In this document: piece by piece, positions 6,439 to 15,229 of the stretch
How the letters are laid out: each line of letters opens with the position of its first letter
How positions within the stretch are numbered: the stretch's first letter is position 1
NCBI GenBank assembly: GCA_030601715.1
Contig: JAUWBL010000001.1
Coordinates: 1-24,089 of the forward strand
Direction: 5' to 3'
From: Candidatus Geothermarchaeota archaeon
GTDB taxonomy: Archaea > Thermoproteota > Nitrososphaeria > Geothermarchaeales > JAUWBL01
Length of the DNA: 24,089 nucleotides
Notes under the pieces: generated by a model
The model's database searches: none
The model's input: only the letters and a program-made list of their open reading frames with translations
What the model was told of the DNA's origin: nothing
Made by a program: the position numbers and the translations under genes

Positions 6439-7365
6439 ATGGCTTTGGAAGGGATGGTGCTGGGGCTCATTCTATCGGCACTAGTCGGTGGAAACAACCT
6501 TTCCGCTTGCGTCGGGACGATCTTAGGCGCCAGGATCGTCTCCAGGAAGACCGCTCTCACTATTGCTCTCGCCGGTGCTCTGCTGGGGCTAATGTTTGAG
6601 GGAGACAAGCTTCAACACGCCCGGTTGAATCTGGTCCCAGGTTTCGCCGAAGGTTTCGTGACTGTTGCATTCGCCATCGTCGTTCTGCTCTTCTTCGTAG
6701 CTACCCTGGTGAGGTTGCCGATGTCCCTTTCACAGTCTCTAGCGGGGACGGCGTTGGGGATTGGGCTCGTGTTAGGTGCGTCTGTTGATCTGACGTATCT
6801 ATCGCTTCTGGTAGGTTCTTGGATCATCACGCCCTTTCTGGCTTTCTTCCTGTCACGTGCAGCAACCCATCTGTTCAAGACATATACAAACAACGCGAAC
6901 ATCTGGACGAAGCAAAGCCTCTTCAGAGGTGGTCTGATACTGACATCCTTCTCCACATCATACGTCCTAGGAGCCAATACCTTGGGTTTCATCGCGGCTC
7001 TCACACCCGACCTAGAGGGATCTATCCTATCACCCCTCCTGATCGTCGCGCTTGGATACGTCCTTGGCGTTCTGTCGTTTGGGAGGGGCGTGTTCAGGAG
7101 GGTTGGCGAAGAGATCTATGAAATGGATTCCTCGTCATCTGTCTCGGCCCAGCTGGGAGGTGCAACGGTCATCGAGCTCTTCACCCAGTTGGGCGTCCCT
7201 GTGTCCGTCACTCAAGCAGTCAGCTCAGGTATCTTGGGCGCTGGGGTCGCCAAGCGCATCAGCATGATGAACTACAGGGTTGCGTTTCTCATTGTGCTGG
7301 AGTGGGTGATCACTCCTCTCGTCGGACTGATTGCCGGCTTCGGTGTCGGCTACCTTGTAGCCTGA
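6439..7365 (+). CDS. pit: PiT-family inorganic phosphate permease
   Basis: Integral membrane phosphate (or sulfate) transporter of the PiT family. The 308-residue protein is mostly hydrophobic, with roughly eight to nine membrane helices, and has the inverted-repeat signatures: GGNNLSACVGTILGARIV near residue 17 in the first half, and YVLGANTLGFIAAL plus VPVSVTQAVSSGILGAGVAK in the second. A hydrophilic loop with FGRGVFRRVGEEIYEMD separates parts of the second half. It is somewhat short for PiT, as is common in archaea. The immediately upstream DUF47 gene is its usual partner. It ends 27 bases from the convergent tes gene. Confidence 0.9.
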   Translation: MALEGMVLGLILSALVGGNNLSACVGTILGARIVSRKTALTIALAGALLGLMFEGDKLQHARLNLVPGFAEGFVTVAFAIVVLLFFVATLVRLPMSLSQSLAGTALGIGLVLGASVDLTYLSLLVGSWIITPFLAFFLSRAATHLFKTYTNNANIWTKQSLFRGGLILTSFSTSYVLGANTLGFIAALTPDLEGSILSPLLIVALGYVLGVLSFGRGVFRRVGEEIYEMDSSSSVSAQLGGATVIELFTQLGVPVSVTQAVSSGILGAGVAKRISMMNYRVAFLIVLEWVITPLVGLIAGFGVGYLVA

Positions 7366-7392
7366 CTCTCGGTGTTCCCTCGGCCCGGCGGT

Positions 7393-9093
7393 CTACGCTG
7401 AATACTTACTTTGGAGGCTCTCCGGTCTATCCCGTCCTGGCACAGGTGCACAGCAACCGCCATAGGTCTCCTCGTACCTAGGCAAACTCCGAAGCTCCTT
7501 GATGTCCCTCTTGTAGTAGCCCTCCTTCAGCAGTCGACCTGTTCTCTCCTCCCACTCCTCGATCGTAATGCCATACTCTCTCTGGATCTTATCCCTGTAC
7601 CACTCGGGGATGACGTTGAAGGCACAGAAGGGAACGATCCTGTCGTCCGGCGTTAGGTAGTGGATGTCACATCGTCTTAGCCTCTCCTCGTCATGGTTGT
7701 ACTTGTCCATGAAGTGCATCATTCCGAGGAACAAGCTCTTCTTGTGGAACTTGCCCAAAGCATCATAGTTGTGTCGTACTAGGGCTTCGAACAGAAGCCG
7801 AATCATATCGATACCTTCTGGCTGACGCCCCTTGTCTATGAACCTACCCAAGTTAGCCATTACCTTCAGCGAAACCCAGTACTTGTTCTTGCCTCTTTCG
7901 ATCTCGTCTGCCTTTTCGTCCAAGTACTTGAGGACTCCCTCGACATCGACGAAATCGGCCATAGGAACGAGCCGGTCTCCCTCCTTGAACACATAGGTTC
8001 CTGCTCCACACACGAAGTGTATGGATAGCTCGAACTCAGGTCGGTGCGTCAAGGCTTCAGCGAAGTGGGTTATCGGGGTGCAGCTCGGCACAGGGAACCA
8101 GGCATCTGTCGTGATCTCTCCGTCCGTCTGCTCTTCAATCCTCTCTATGCAGTCGGGGATCGTGATCCGGTAGCGCATCCGTTCTCTGCTTGGCATCCTG
8201 CCCGTGAGAGAAACGGGCTGGAAATTCACTGCACGAACTACGTCGATGTTCTGCTGGGCAAATCGAATCATGCCACCCAGCTCATGGTCATTCACCGTCC
8301 TGATGACCGTAGGAACGAGGGTGATGCTCATGTCTGTGGCTCTGCAGTTCTTTAGAACGCCCGGGATCTCCCAGTGGTTCTTGGGATTCGTTCTTTTGGT
8401 GACACCGTCAAAGCTGAGATAAAGAGTGTTGACCCCAGCCTCCCTCAGCTGCCTCACCAGGTCTGGATCCTCGCTGATCTTGATCCCGTTTGTGTTAAGC
8501 TGAATGTGGTCGACTCCACCCTCCTTCATGGCCTTCACTAGCTCAACTATGTCCTCACGCAGCGTCGGCTCGCCTCCAGTTACCTGAATGGCGTTGCCCG
8601 GAACTGGCCTCTCTGCTCTAAGATTCGAAACCATCCGTCGAATCTGGTCCGCAGTGGGTTCATAGATGTAGCCCATTCTCTCCGCATAGAAGAAACAGTA
8701 CCAGCAGGTGAGGTCACAACGGTTGGTCACCACGATGTTGGCGAGTCCAGTGTGGCTAAGATGGCTTGAGCAGAGACCACAGTTGGTGGGGCAGGCACAA
8801 GTTTCCAACGGGACGTTTGGGTTTTCGATGCCCTTCCCGTTGTGGACATATTTGCTGAATTTGTTGTACATGTCGAGGGAGCCGAAGTACAAGTCTTCGA
8901 AGAAGCCATGCTCTTTGCACTCCTTCGACATCCATATCTGATCGTCCCTCTCGAAAACGAGGGCGGTTAGAATCCTGTTGCACTCTGGGCAGATGCTGGT
9001 GGTACGATGTGGGAGAGTTACGCCCGTGGTGGACTCCTCAATGCTCAGGAGGCTCTCCGGAGCCTGAGTCACTCGGCGGATCGTCTTGCTCAT
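7393..9093 (-). CDS. tes: Tetraether lipid synthase-like radical SAM protein
   Basis: A 566-residue radical SAM enzyme of the Tes (MJ0619) type, which joins the phytanyl chains of two archaeol-type lipids to make macrocyclic or tetraether lipids. The sequence shows an N-terminal rubredoxin-like pair (C35-x2-C38 and C59), an auxiliary Cys cluster (C99, C101, C105, C108) leading into HLSHTGLANIVVTNRC, the radical SAM motif C126-x3-C130-x2-C133, GGEP at 173-176, and C-terminal cysteines (338, 362, 475, 490, 547, 548) able to hold another cluster. This cysteine layout separates it from simpler radical SAM proteins. The start is ATG 9091-9093. It is divergent from a TrmB regulator. Tes paralogues with other substrates exist, so the substrate is inferred. 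Confidence 0.83.
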   Translation of the reverse strand: MSKTIRRVTQAPESLLSIEESTTGVTLPHRTTSICPECNRILTALVFERDDQIWMSKECKEHGFFEDLYFGSLDMYNKFSKYVHNGKGIENPNVPLETCACPTNCGLCSSHLSHTGLANIVVTNRCDLTCWYCFFYAERMGYIYEPTADQIRRMVSNLRAERPVPGNAIQVTGGEPTLREDIVELVKAMKEGGVDHIQLNTNGIKISEDPDLVRQLREAGVNTLYLSFDGVTKRTNPKNHWEIPGVLKNCRATDMSITLVPTVIRTVNDHELGGMIRFAQQNIDVVRAVNFQPVSLTGRMPSRERMRYRITIPDCIERIEEQTDGEITTDAWFPVPSCTPITHFAEALTHRPEFELSIHFVCGAGTYVFKEGDRLVPMADFVDVEGVLKYLDEKADEIERGKNKYWVSLKVMANLGRFIDKGRQPEGIDMIRLLFEALVRHNYDALGKFHKKSLFLGMMHFMDKYNHDEERLRRCDIHYLTPDDRIVPFCAFNVIPEWYRDKIQREYGITIEEWEERTGRLLKEGYYKRDIKELRSLPRYEETYGGCCAPVPGRDRPESLQSKYSA

Positions 9094-9131
9094 CGATCTT
9101 CAGCCTTCTTTACCCTCAGACGCATAGCAAG

Positions 9132-9141
9132 GTATTTTAAG
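9132..9141. promoter_or_regulatory. Shared TATA-like element between tes and the trmB-like gene
   Basis: GTATTTTAAG is the only strongly A/T-rich element in the 72-base gap. It is read as a TATA box about 30 bases before the + strand TTG 9166 (a leaderless start) and about 40 bases before the tes ATG on the - strand. AAGGT occurs on both sides of it (9129-9133 and 9139-9143). Confidence 0.5.
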
Positions 9142-9165
9142 GTTTCCGACTTATCACCTGATTAG

Positions 9166-9924
9166 TTGTGTGAAAGACCCTTGTCGACCGAGGAAGCCTT
9201 CGTTCAGCTCGGTCTCTCTCGCTACGAGGTCGAGGCCTACATGGCTCTCCTCAACGCAGGATCCTCCGACGCCAAGGCCCTCGCAAGCTCTACCAGGGTT
9301 CCCTTTTCCAAGATCTACTCCACCCTCAAGTCTCTGACCAGCGTGGGCCTCGTGAAAGTGTCCCGAACGAGACCTCAGATCTACTACCCCATGTCCCCCG
9401 ATGAGGCCGTAGCTCACCTGCGGCGCAGGGCGACTGAGAAGCAGGAAAAGCTTCTCAAAGGGATCGTCGATGAGTTGATGCCCCTGTACAACCAGACCAG
9501 GGTCTCCGAGAGGGCAGAGATCGAGATAATTCACGATATCGATGTGGCGACCCGAAGAGTGTTGAACGTAGTTAAGGAAGCCAAGGCAGGGGTCAGGGCC
9601 ATAATACCGGACGTACCGGGGGCTCAGTTCGAGCAGCTGACATTCCTTGTCGAGGGACTGTCCAGAGTCGGAATAAACCTGAAGATTCTGACTACCGTAG
9701 AGAACTTGAAACTTCTCACACCGAGGGGGTTTTTCGCCGAAATGAAGGTCTTAGCTGGTAGCCCCATCGGTTTGCTTATCAGCGACTTGAGAGAGGTATT
9801 CGCGGTGTATCTTGACGATGGACGTTTCTACGCCCTTTTCACCCAGAGCGATTTCCTCGTGAACCTGGCGATCATACTGTTCGAGAGGCTCTGGAACCTG
9901 GCTGAAGAACCTGCAACACTCTAG
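9166..9924 (+). CDS. TrmB-family transcriptional regulator
   Basis: A 252-residue DNA-binding regulator. Residues about 8-75 form the TrmB winged helix, including LGLSRYEVEAYMALLNAG and SKIYSTLKSLTSVGLVKVSRTRPQIYYP. A linker helix (residues 85-110) leads to a C-terminal sensor/dimer domain with ILTTVENLKLL and FAVYLDDGRFYALFTQSDFLV, as in TrmB proteins without an obvious sugar-binding pocket. The start is TTG 9166; TTG 9181 is a possible alternative. It lies head-to-head with tes across a 72-base gap, so it may control tes and itself. That link is inferred from position only. Confidence 0.87.
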   Translation: MCERPLSTEEAFVQLGLSRYEVEAYMALLNAGSSDAKALASSTRVPFSKIYSTLKSLTSVGLVKVSRTRPQIYYPMSPDEAVAHLRRRATEKQEKLLKGIVDELMPLYNQTRVSERAEIEIIHDIDVATRRVLNVVKEAKAGVRAIIPDVPGAQFEQLTFLVEGLSRVGINLKILTTVENLKLLTPRGFFAEMKVLAGSPIGLLISDLREVFAVYLDDGRFYALFTQSDFLVNLAIILFERLWNLAEEPATL

Positions 9925-9949
9925 GCTGGTTGCTATGCCTACTGGGGAA

Positions 9950-12667
9950 TCAAGCGCTTCCAGCCGGTCGTAGCCTTAAGAAAGCAGCTGTAGCTATGGC
10001 TAGAGCTAGAGCTATGGCGACCGAGAAGCCGTACCGTTCAGTCAAGTTCTCCTGAACAGTTACCATGGCCACCTTCTTCTCCTCTCCCGACAGCTGGAAG
10101 TACTCAAGTGCACTTCCGTCGAAGACGTACTGAACCTCCTTCACAGTCACCGCGTAGCTACCCGGTTCGTTTGCCAACAATCTGATCTCCAGCTCCACTA
10201 CGCCGCCCGCGGGAAACGAGGACAGTGTGCTATTGACCCCCTCGGGCAGCGAGACGATTCCCAATCCTGACTGGATGGCTACAGCAACTTGGACATCTTT
10301 CACTCTGTCTGGGATGTCTGACACGATCTCCAGAGACACTGAGAACTCCTGATCCTCGCTGACAGAGTCAGGTGATGTAACGCTGATTCCCAGCCCTCTG
10401 AATACGAGTATTGAGAAGCTCTCCACGGGCACTTCCAACGTGTTTCCTCCCGCTATGCCGCGAATTGAACCACCGGACAACGTGGACACACCCTCCCTCG
10501 AGGGAACATATGTCAGCTCGAACTGCTGGCTGGAGCGAGGCTCGAGCTCCGGACCACTCTGAGGAAGGGACTCGTTGGCGGGCGCAACGCTTCCGATGTT
10601 GGCCTGCGGGATCTGAAGCTCGAAGTCGTAAAGGGAGAATCGTCCTTCGTTCAGTAGGAGAATCGAAACTGGTACGTCGACTCCAAGGACTGTCTCGTCA
10701 TCGAGGGCCTCTGAGACCACGGATATGCCATCCACGAACGCGGCCACTTGGGTGTGGAAAACGCTGTCTTCGCTGAGCCTCTTGAGCACAACCGAGCCGT
10801 CAGGAATCAGGACACCACCCTCCGGGACCCGAAGATTCCAGTCAACGCTGATTTCTTCGTTCCTTCCAAGTTGGGTGAAGGAAGCAGCCACTTCGTGCTC
10901 CGTACTGTCGTAGCTGACTTTCTGGCTCCCATTGAGGAAAATCGTATCCTCGGGCAGCCGGCTGCGCAGCACCACGCTGTCTACCACCGACTCACCGGTA
11001 TTCGTTATCTTTGTTTCCACCGTGAGTATGAGCTCTCCGTTCTGAGAAGACGGTTGCAGAATTCTGTCTATCTTGACCGTCGGCGTGTATGATGAGGTTG
11101 GTCTGAACAGAACATCCAGCCTTGGGCCCTCGATGGTATATTTCTTTCCTTCGAACTCGAACTCGACTTGACCCGACAGCTCCTTTCTTATTGTTCTGTC
11201 GTTGTCCACGGTTACGGTGACGGTTTCCTCTATGGAAGACCCCGGTTCGAGCGAGCCGTGGTGCGTTCCTCCTATCACTACCTCGTCTGCTGCCACCGTG
11301 CCGTTGTTGGTGGCGATGAGTTTGAAACTGATCTCGTCGGTGATGTCAGGGTTGAGAGTCGTAATCTCCTTCAGTCTGAGGTCTATGTAGGGTGCCGCAT
11401 CAGTACCGAGCCACAGAAGTTGGGTGTTGGACCATGCGAGATAGGTGATGTTCTCTCCAAGCTCTGGGGATATGAACGTGACCCGGGCTCGCGGGACCGC
11501 TTTCGGCTTCGGTTCACCCTCATAGACGGTTTGGAGAGTGTATTTCATCTCCTTACTCGACCCCGGCAGGATCGTGGCGAACTGCTGCGAAAGGTTTCCG
11601 TCGACCAGCTCGAACTCGGAATCATCCCACCACTTGGGTTCTTCTATGGTCACATTCGACGCAGAGGGTACTCCGATGTTGGAGACCTCCAATGTAACCT
11701 CTACGGTGTCAAGGCCAGCCACGGTCTTCACGCTGAAATCACGGGTAGCGGAGAGGGCGGGCATGCTGTAGCCGTAACCAACGAAGATCGAGGGAACCGT
11801 CGCGTTGGAGGAAAGATCCATCCTCAGTGTCGCGAGACCGCCATCCATTTCGTACTCCACATCGAATTCATGGGAGACGGAATCGATGTAGGCATCTCTG
11901 AAGTGAAACTCTAGAACCGAGCCGTCAGAGAATTCGCTCGTTGTGCTGTTTTCAAGAGACGGGAGCACAGAGAAGAGGGAGAACTGGCCTGATTGCTCGT
12001 CTAAGACGCTGGATTCAAGCGCTCCGAAGACTAGGGTTGTCTCCTTCTGTAGGCCTTGGCTAACGGTTCTTAGAGTGATGAAGGACGCCAGCTTCTGAGC
12101 CAGCATCTCAGGGGCGGTGGCATTGATGAACCCTCCGCTTGACAGAGGTAGGCTCTCCCAGACGAGTGGGAAGTGGGTCTCCGGGTCTATGGGGGACACG
12201 AATTCGAATGCGTTGCCGGATGAACTTCTGGCGTCTCCCAGAGCCAATCGGAAAACGTCAGAGATCTCCGAAGCCGCGGCCGATGCAGAGGATTCTACTT
12301 CGAGGGGAGATAGGCCGTCTTCGTAGTCCAGAACGAGCACCGCTGTGTTCGGTATGAAGCGAGTTAACCCCGTTTCGTAGAGTGCCCCCTGAAGGAGCAG
12401 ATTGAAGTTCTTGAACCAGGTCCTCTGGCTCTGGAATGAGATCTGGATTCCCTCGATCCCAGAGAAGGGAGCAGACGAGAGGTCCAAACCGTTTATGCTG
12501 AGGTTTCCCCCTGTCGCGGTAACCTTCCAGAGTGCGGAGCTCGCCGCGAAATAGAAATCGATCCTTTCTGTGTAATTCTCACCTTGTTCCGGCTCTCCCA
12601 GAGTGAAAGAACTCAAGAATGGAATCGTCAATAGTAGAATCATCGAAACGGTTCCAAGTCTCTTCAT
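9950..12667 (-). CDS. Large secreted, C-terminally anchored protein with Ig/CARDB-like repeats
   Basis: A 905-residue extracellular protein of unknown role. Residues 1-24 are a signal peptide (MKRLGTVSMILLLTIPF...) and residues about 880-900 a single membrane helix (FSVAIALALAIATAAFLRL) followed by a short basic tail, so most of the chain is outside the cell. From about residue 300 on it consists of beta-rich segments resembling CARDB/DUF11 domains (VEVTLEVSNIGVPSASNVTIEE, VETKITNTGESVVDSVVLRS). It has no cysteine and many N-glycosylation sequons. It begins 36 bases after radA with no clear promoter of its own, so it may be read with radA. An S-layer-associated, adhesion or envelope role is possible; nothing points to an enzyme. 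Confidence 0.8.
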   Translation of the reverse strand: MKRLGTVSMILLLTIPFLSSFTLGEPEQGENYTERIDFYFAASSALWKVTATGGNLSINGLDLSSAPFSGIEGIQISFQSQRTWFKNFNLLLQGALYETGLTRFIPNTAVLVLDYEDGLSPLEVESSASAAASEISDVFRLALGDARSSSGNAFEFVSPIDPETHFPLVWESLPLSSGGFINATAPEMLAQKLASFITLRTVSQGLQKETTLVFGALESSVLDEQSGQFSLFSVLPSLENSTTSEFSDGSVLEFHFRDAYIDSVSHEFDVEYEMDGGLATLRMDLSSNATVPSIFVGYGYSMPALSATRDFSVKTVAGLDTVEVTLEVSNIGVPSASNVTIEEPKWWDDSEFELVDGNLSQQFATILPGSSKEMKYTLQTVYEGEPKPKAVPRARVTFISPELGENITYLAWSNTQLLWLGTDAAPYIDLRLKEITTLNPDITDEISFKLIATNNGTVAADEVVIGGTHHGSLEPGSSIEETVTVTVDNDRTIRKELSGQVEFEFEGKKYTIEGPRLDVLFRPTSSYTPTVKIDRILQPSSQNGELILTVETKITNTGESVVDSVVLRSRLPEDTIFLNGSQKVSYDSTEHEVAASFTQLGRNEEISVDWNLRVPEGGVLIPDGSVVLKRLSEDSVFHTQVAAFVDGISVVSEALDDETVLGVDVPVSILLLNEGRFSLYDFELQIPQANIGSVAPANESLPQSGPELEPRSSQQFELTYVPSREGVSTLSGGSIRGIAGGNTLEVPVESFSILVFRGLGISVTSPDSVSEDQEFSVSLEIVSDIPDRVKDVQVAVAIQSGLGIVSLPEGVNSTLSSFPAGGVVELEIRLLANEPGSYAVTVKEVQYVFDGSALEYFQLSGEEKKVAMVTVQENLTERYGFSVAIALALAIATAAFLRLRPAGSA

Positions 12668-12703
12668 TCCGTGTGCACCGACAACCGGTCTAGGTCTGAC
12701 CTG

Positions 12704-13699
12704 CTAGTCTTGGTCTAGTATGCCTTCCTTAGCGATGATGAAAACTGCCTCCCCTGGCGGGTGGTGGGGGCTGTCCATTATGGAGGCAACGCGGGCATTC
12801 CTGGCCTTCCTCAGGTACAAGCGGTAGGTTGTCGCGTGGGACACGACGTGTCCTCCGATAGGTCTAGTTGGGTCACCAAAGAACACGTCCGGCTTGGCCA
12901 TGACCTGGTTTGTCATCAGGACCGCCACATCGTACAACTCAGACAGTCGCGTCAGGTCATGCATCATGACGTTTAGGACCTGTTGACGTTCGGCCAGCTG
13001 CGCCCTCCCCACATACTCTGCCCTGAACGGAGCGACAGCCGAATCTAACACGACCAGCCTGGCGTCTGTCTCCCGGATCTTCCGCCCCAGGTTCCGCACG
13101 AGAAGTCTCAGGTGGCTGCTGTTCATAGCTCGCGCGACATGGATATTCCTGAGCATCTCGAAGGGCACGTCCGATTTGCCCTCCGCTATCTCCAAAATCC
13201 TGGATGGCCGGAATGTGTGCTCAGTGTCGAGGTAGATGGCGGGGGAGCTTAGCCCTCCCTGGTCCGCACCGAGTTGGACGTTTACACAAACCGTGTGACA
13301 GATCTGGGTCTTTCCTGACCCGAACTCACCGTAGAATTCAGTGATCGCCTGGGTCTCGATCCCTCCCAACAAGAGATTGTCCAGGTTTTTCGAGCCGGTC
13401 GAGATGAATGCGATCTTCTTTCTCTGTTCGTACAGCTGGTCGGCAGAAACGAAATCTGCATAGAGGACGCGAAATTCGGTCAGCTTGGCACGAGCCTTCT
13501 CTTGAAGCAAGAGGACCTTGCTCATCGAGCCCCCGAGTACCTCGAGAAGGTAGTTTGCTGAGTGGACTACGAGGTCCATTAGGTTGTATATGCCTGCGCT
13601 GTTCAGCTTCTGTTTTGTGGCTGGACCGACTCCCTCTAACACCGAGACATCGATGTCAGCGTCGTCAACAACCTTCTTTTCTTGCTCCTCGACACCCAT
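12704..13699 (-). CDS. radA: DNA repair and recombination protein RadA
   Basis: The archaeal Rad51/RecA recombinase, which forms ATP-dependent filaments on single-stranded DNA for homologous repair. The 331-residue protein has the N-terminal helix-hairpin-helix domain (VLEGVGPATKQKLNSAGI, about 20-55), the linker polymerisation motif FVSA (83-86), Walker A GEFGSGKT (124-131), the RLVVLDSAVAPFRAEY Walker B region, the L1/L2 region ending MTNQVMAKPD, and the C-terminal GEAVFIIAKEGI. Start ATG 13697-13699, with GGAG nine bases before it. A TATA-like element lies about 75 bases upstream in the gap after asnS, so it probably has its own promoter. Confidence 0.96.
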   Translation of the reverse strand: MGVEEQEKKVVDDADIDVSVLEGVGPATKQKLNSAGIYNLMDLVVHSANYLLEVLGGSMSKVLLLQEKARAKLTEFRVLYADFVSADQLYEQRKKIAFISTGSKNLDNLLLGGIETQAITEFYGEFGSGKTQICHTVCVNVQLGADQGGLSSPAIYLDTEHTFRPSRILEIAEGKSDVPFEMLRNIHVARAMNSSHLRLLVRNLGRKIRETDARLVVLDSAVAPFRAEYVGRAQLAERQQVLNVMMHDLTRLSELYDVAVLMTNQVMAKPDVFFGDPTRPIGGHVVSHATTYRLYLRKARNARVASIMDSPHHPPGEAVFIIAKEGILDQD

Positions 13700-13770
13700 C
13701 CCCGGCTCTCCTGCAGATAGTTGCTGTTGCGGCTTGCCTCAGGAATCCACCTAGATTGCCTTCCAGCTCG

Positions 13771-13778
13771 AAATAAAG
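13771..13778 (-). promoter_or_regulatory. TATA-like element upstream of radA
   Basis: On the minus strand the 104-base gap between asnS and radA contains CTTTATTT, about 75 bases before the radA start, giving a predicted leader of about 50 bases. It is a moderate match. Confidence 0.4.
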
Positions 13779-13803
13779 ATTTGCAGGCTTCGAAGATCAA
13801 TCC

Positions 13804-15114
13804 CTATGGGTATATCCTATCAGGCGTCCTAGGAAACATAGCAGCTCCTCTGATGTGGCTCAAGCCCAGAATCCATCTCACCGTTCTCTCAAGACCTAGA
13901 CCGAAGCCCGAGTGAGGCGGCATACCGAATCTTCTCAGCTCAACATACCATTGGTAGTCTTTCGGGTCAAGCCCCTCCTCCTTTAGGCGTTTCACAAGCA
14001 TGTCGTATTCATGGATCCTCTGGCCACCCGAGGTTATCTCCCCAAATCCCCTGGGAGCGAACATGTCCGAGGATAGAGTGAGTCGTGCATCTTCGGGGTC
14101 GGGCATCTGGTAGAACGGCCTCGCTGAGACTGGATATTTCGTGACGAAGAAAGGATCTTCGAACTCCTCGCTTACAGCTTTTTCTTCCCTCGCGCCGAAA
14201 TCGTCTCCCCACTCGATCTTGAACCCCTTCTTCTCAATGATGCTCAAGGCCTCATCGTATGGGATCCTTGGAAACGGCAACTCTGGTGACTCGACCCTCG
14301 TCGCCTGCAGCTCGGAAAGCTCACCCTGGCAATTCTCGGTAACTGCGGAGATCATGGTGTGCACAAGGCTCTCCTCTATCTCCATTATGTCGTCGTGCGT
14401 TGCGAAAGCGACCTCAGCCTCGATGTGCCAGAACTCGGTCAGATGCTTCCGGGTTCTTGACTTTTCAGACCTGAAGCTGGGCTGGATGACGTACACCTTT
14501 TCAAACGCGCATATAGCGGCCTCTTCGTAGAGCTGAGCACTTTGAGTGAGGTAAGCCTTGTCCCCGAAGTATTCCACTTGGAAGAGAGTGGCACCGCCCT
14601 CCGATGCTGAGGTTATGAAAGTGGGGGTCTGAATCCAGACGTATCCATTTTCTTCGAAGAATCGGTGGGCGCCGTTTAGGAGCTCCGATCGAATCTTCAT
14701 TGTTGCCCGTGTCTTGGTTCCTCTTACGGTCAAATGTCGCATATCGTAGAGGAAGCCGGGAGACTTCAGCGCGGACAGGGTTATCGGCCAGGGCTCGGAC
14801 TTCGCCACGACTGCAACATCTGTGACATGGACCTCCGCCCCCCTGGGGGCTCTGGGATCCTGAGACACCAGGCCCTCCACAGCCACGGAAGACTCTTTTG
14901 ATATATCCGATACCTGTTCGAATACCGCGGGATCGCACAACGACTTGTCAGCCACTACCTGAACGTACCCTGAGCGATCCCGCAGTGTGAGGAATATCTT
15001 TCCTCCGTGTTCCCTCTTGCTGGCGATCCAGCCTAGAAGCCGAACCTTTTCTCCTTCGGGCCTTTGCTTGAGTTCTGCGGCCTCGACGGTTCGATAATGG
15101 TACCAGTTGCCCAA
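13804..15114 (-). CDS. asnS: Asparaginyl-tRNA synthetase
   Basis: A class IIb synthetase charging tRNA-Asn. An N-terminal OB-fold (VRLLGWIASKREHGGKIFLTLRDRSGYVQVV) binds the anticodon. The catalytic core shows AYLTQSAQLYEEAAI, motif 2 FRSEKSRTRKHLTEFWHIEAE, and motif 3 GFGLGLERTVRWILG ending in FPRTPDRIYP. These read as AsnRS rather than AspRS, which usually has AQSPQLYK and RAEESDT at the same sites. The frame is open to ATG 15153 (449 residues), but TTG 15114 gives 436 residues, closer to archaeal homologues, and leaves an intergenic region for the divergent gene. I chose TTG 15114, with ATG 15153 as the alternative. It is the first gene of the asnS-radA-surface protein string. Confidence 0.88.
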   Translation of the reverse strand: MGNWYHYRTVEAAELKQRPEGEKVRLLGWIASKREHGGKIFLTLRDRSGYVQVVADKSLCDPAVFEQVSDISKESSVAVEGLVSQDPRAPRGAEVHVTDVAVVAKSEPWPITLSALKSPGFLYDMRHLTVRGTKTRATMKIRSELLNGAHRFFEENGYVWIQTPTFITSASEGGATLFQVEYFGDKAYLTQSAQLYEEAAICAFEKVYVIQPSFRSEKSRTRKHLTEFWHIEAEVAFATHDDIMEIEESLVHTMISAVTENCQGELSELQATRVESPELPFPRIPYDEALSIIEKKGFKIEWGDDFGAREEKAVSEEFEDPFFVTKYPVSARPFYQMPDPEDARLTLSSDMFAPRGFGEITSGGQRIHEYDMLVKRLKEEGLDPKDYQWYVELRRFGMPPHSGFGLGLERTVRWILGLSHIRGAAMFPRTPDRIYP

Positions 15115-15123
15115 CTCAACTAC

Positions 15124-15146
15124 TTTCCTCGAAATGGAAGAGGAAA
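15124..15146. repeat. Inverted repeat in the asnS / PhoU-TrkA divergent region
   Basis: TTTCCTC (15124-15130) and GAGGAAA (15140-15146) are perfect 7-base arms with a 9-base spacer. If asnS starts at TTG 15114 the repeat lies just upstream of it. It could be an operator or chance; the arms resemble no origin box I can confirm. Confidence 0.35.
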
Positions 15147-15229
15147 CCAGCATGCAATTAAGGGTTAGAAAGGCTCAGCTCGTCATCAAGGCTGAGAATA
15201 ATGCTTTAATTCGGGAGGGTTGTTCTTGT

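Noticed and set aside
11168..11914. Long plus-strand ORF (248 codons) opposite the secreted protein gene
   Set aside because: It lies wholly antisense to a gene with signal peptide, domain repeats and anchor. Its product has no recognisable domain and the composition of a shadow frame.
13804..15114. Aspartyl-tRNA synthetase as the identity of the class IIb synthetase
   Set aside because: The core reads LTQSAQLYEEAAI, RSEKSRTRKHLTEFWH and FPRTPDRIYP, which are AsnRS-type; AspRS would be expected to have AQSPQ and AEESDT versions.
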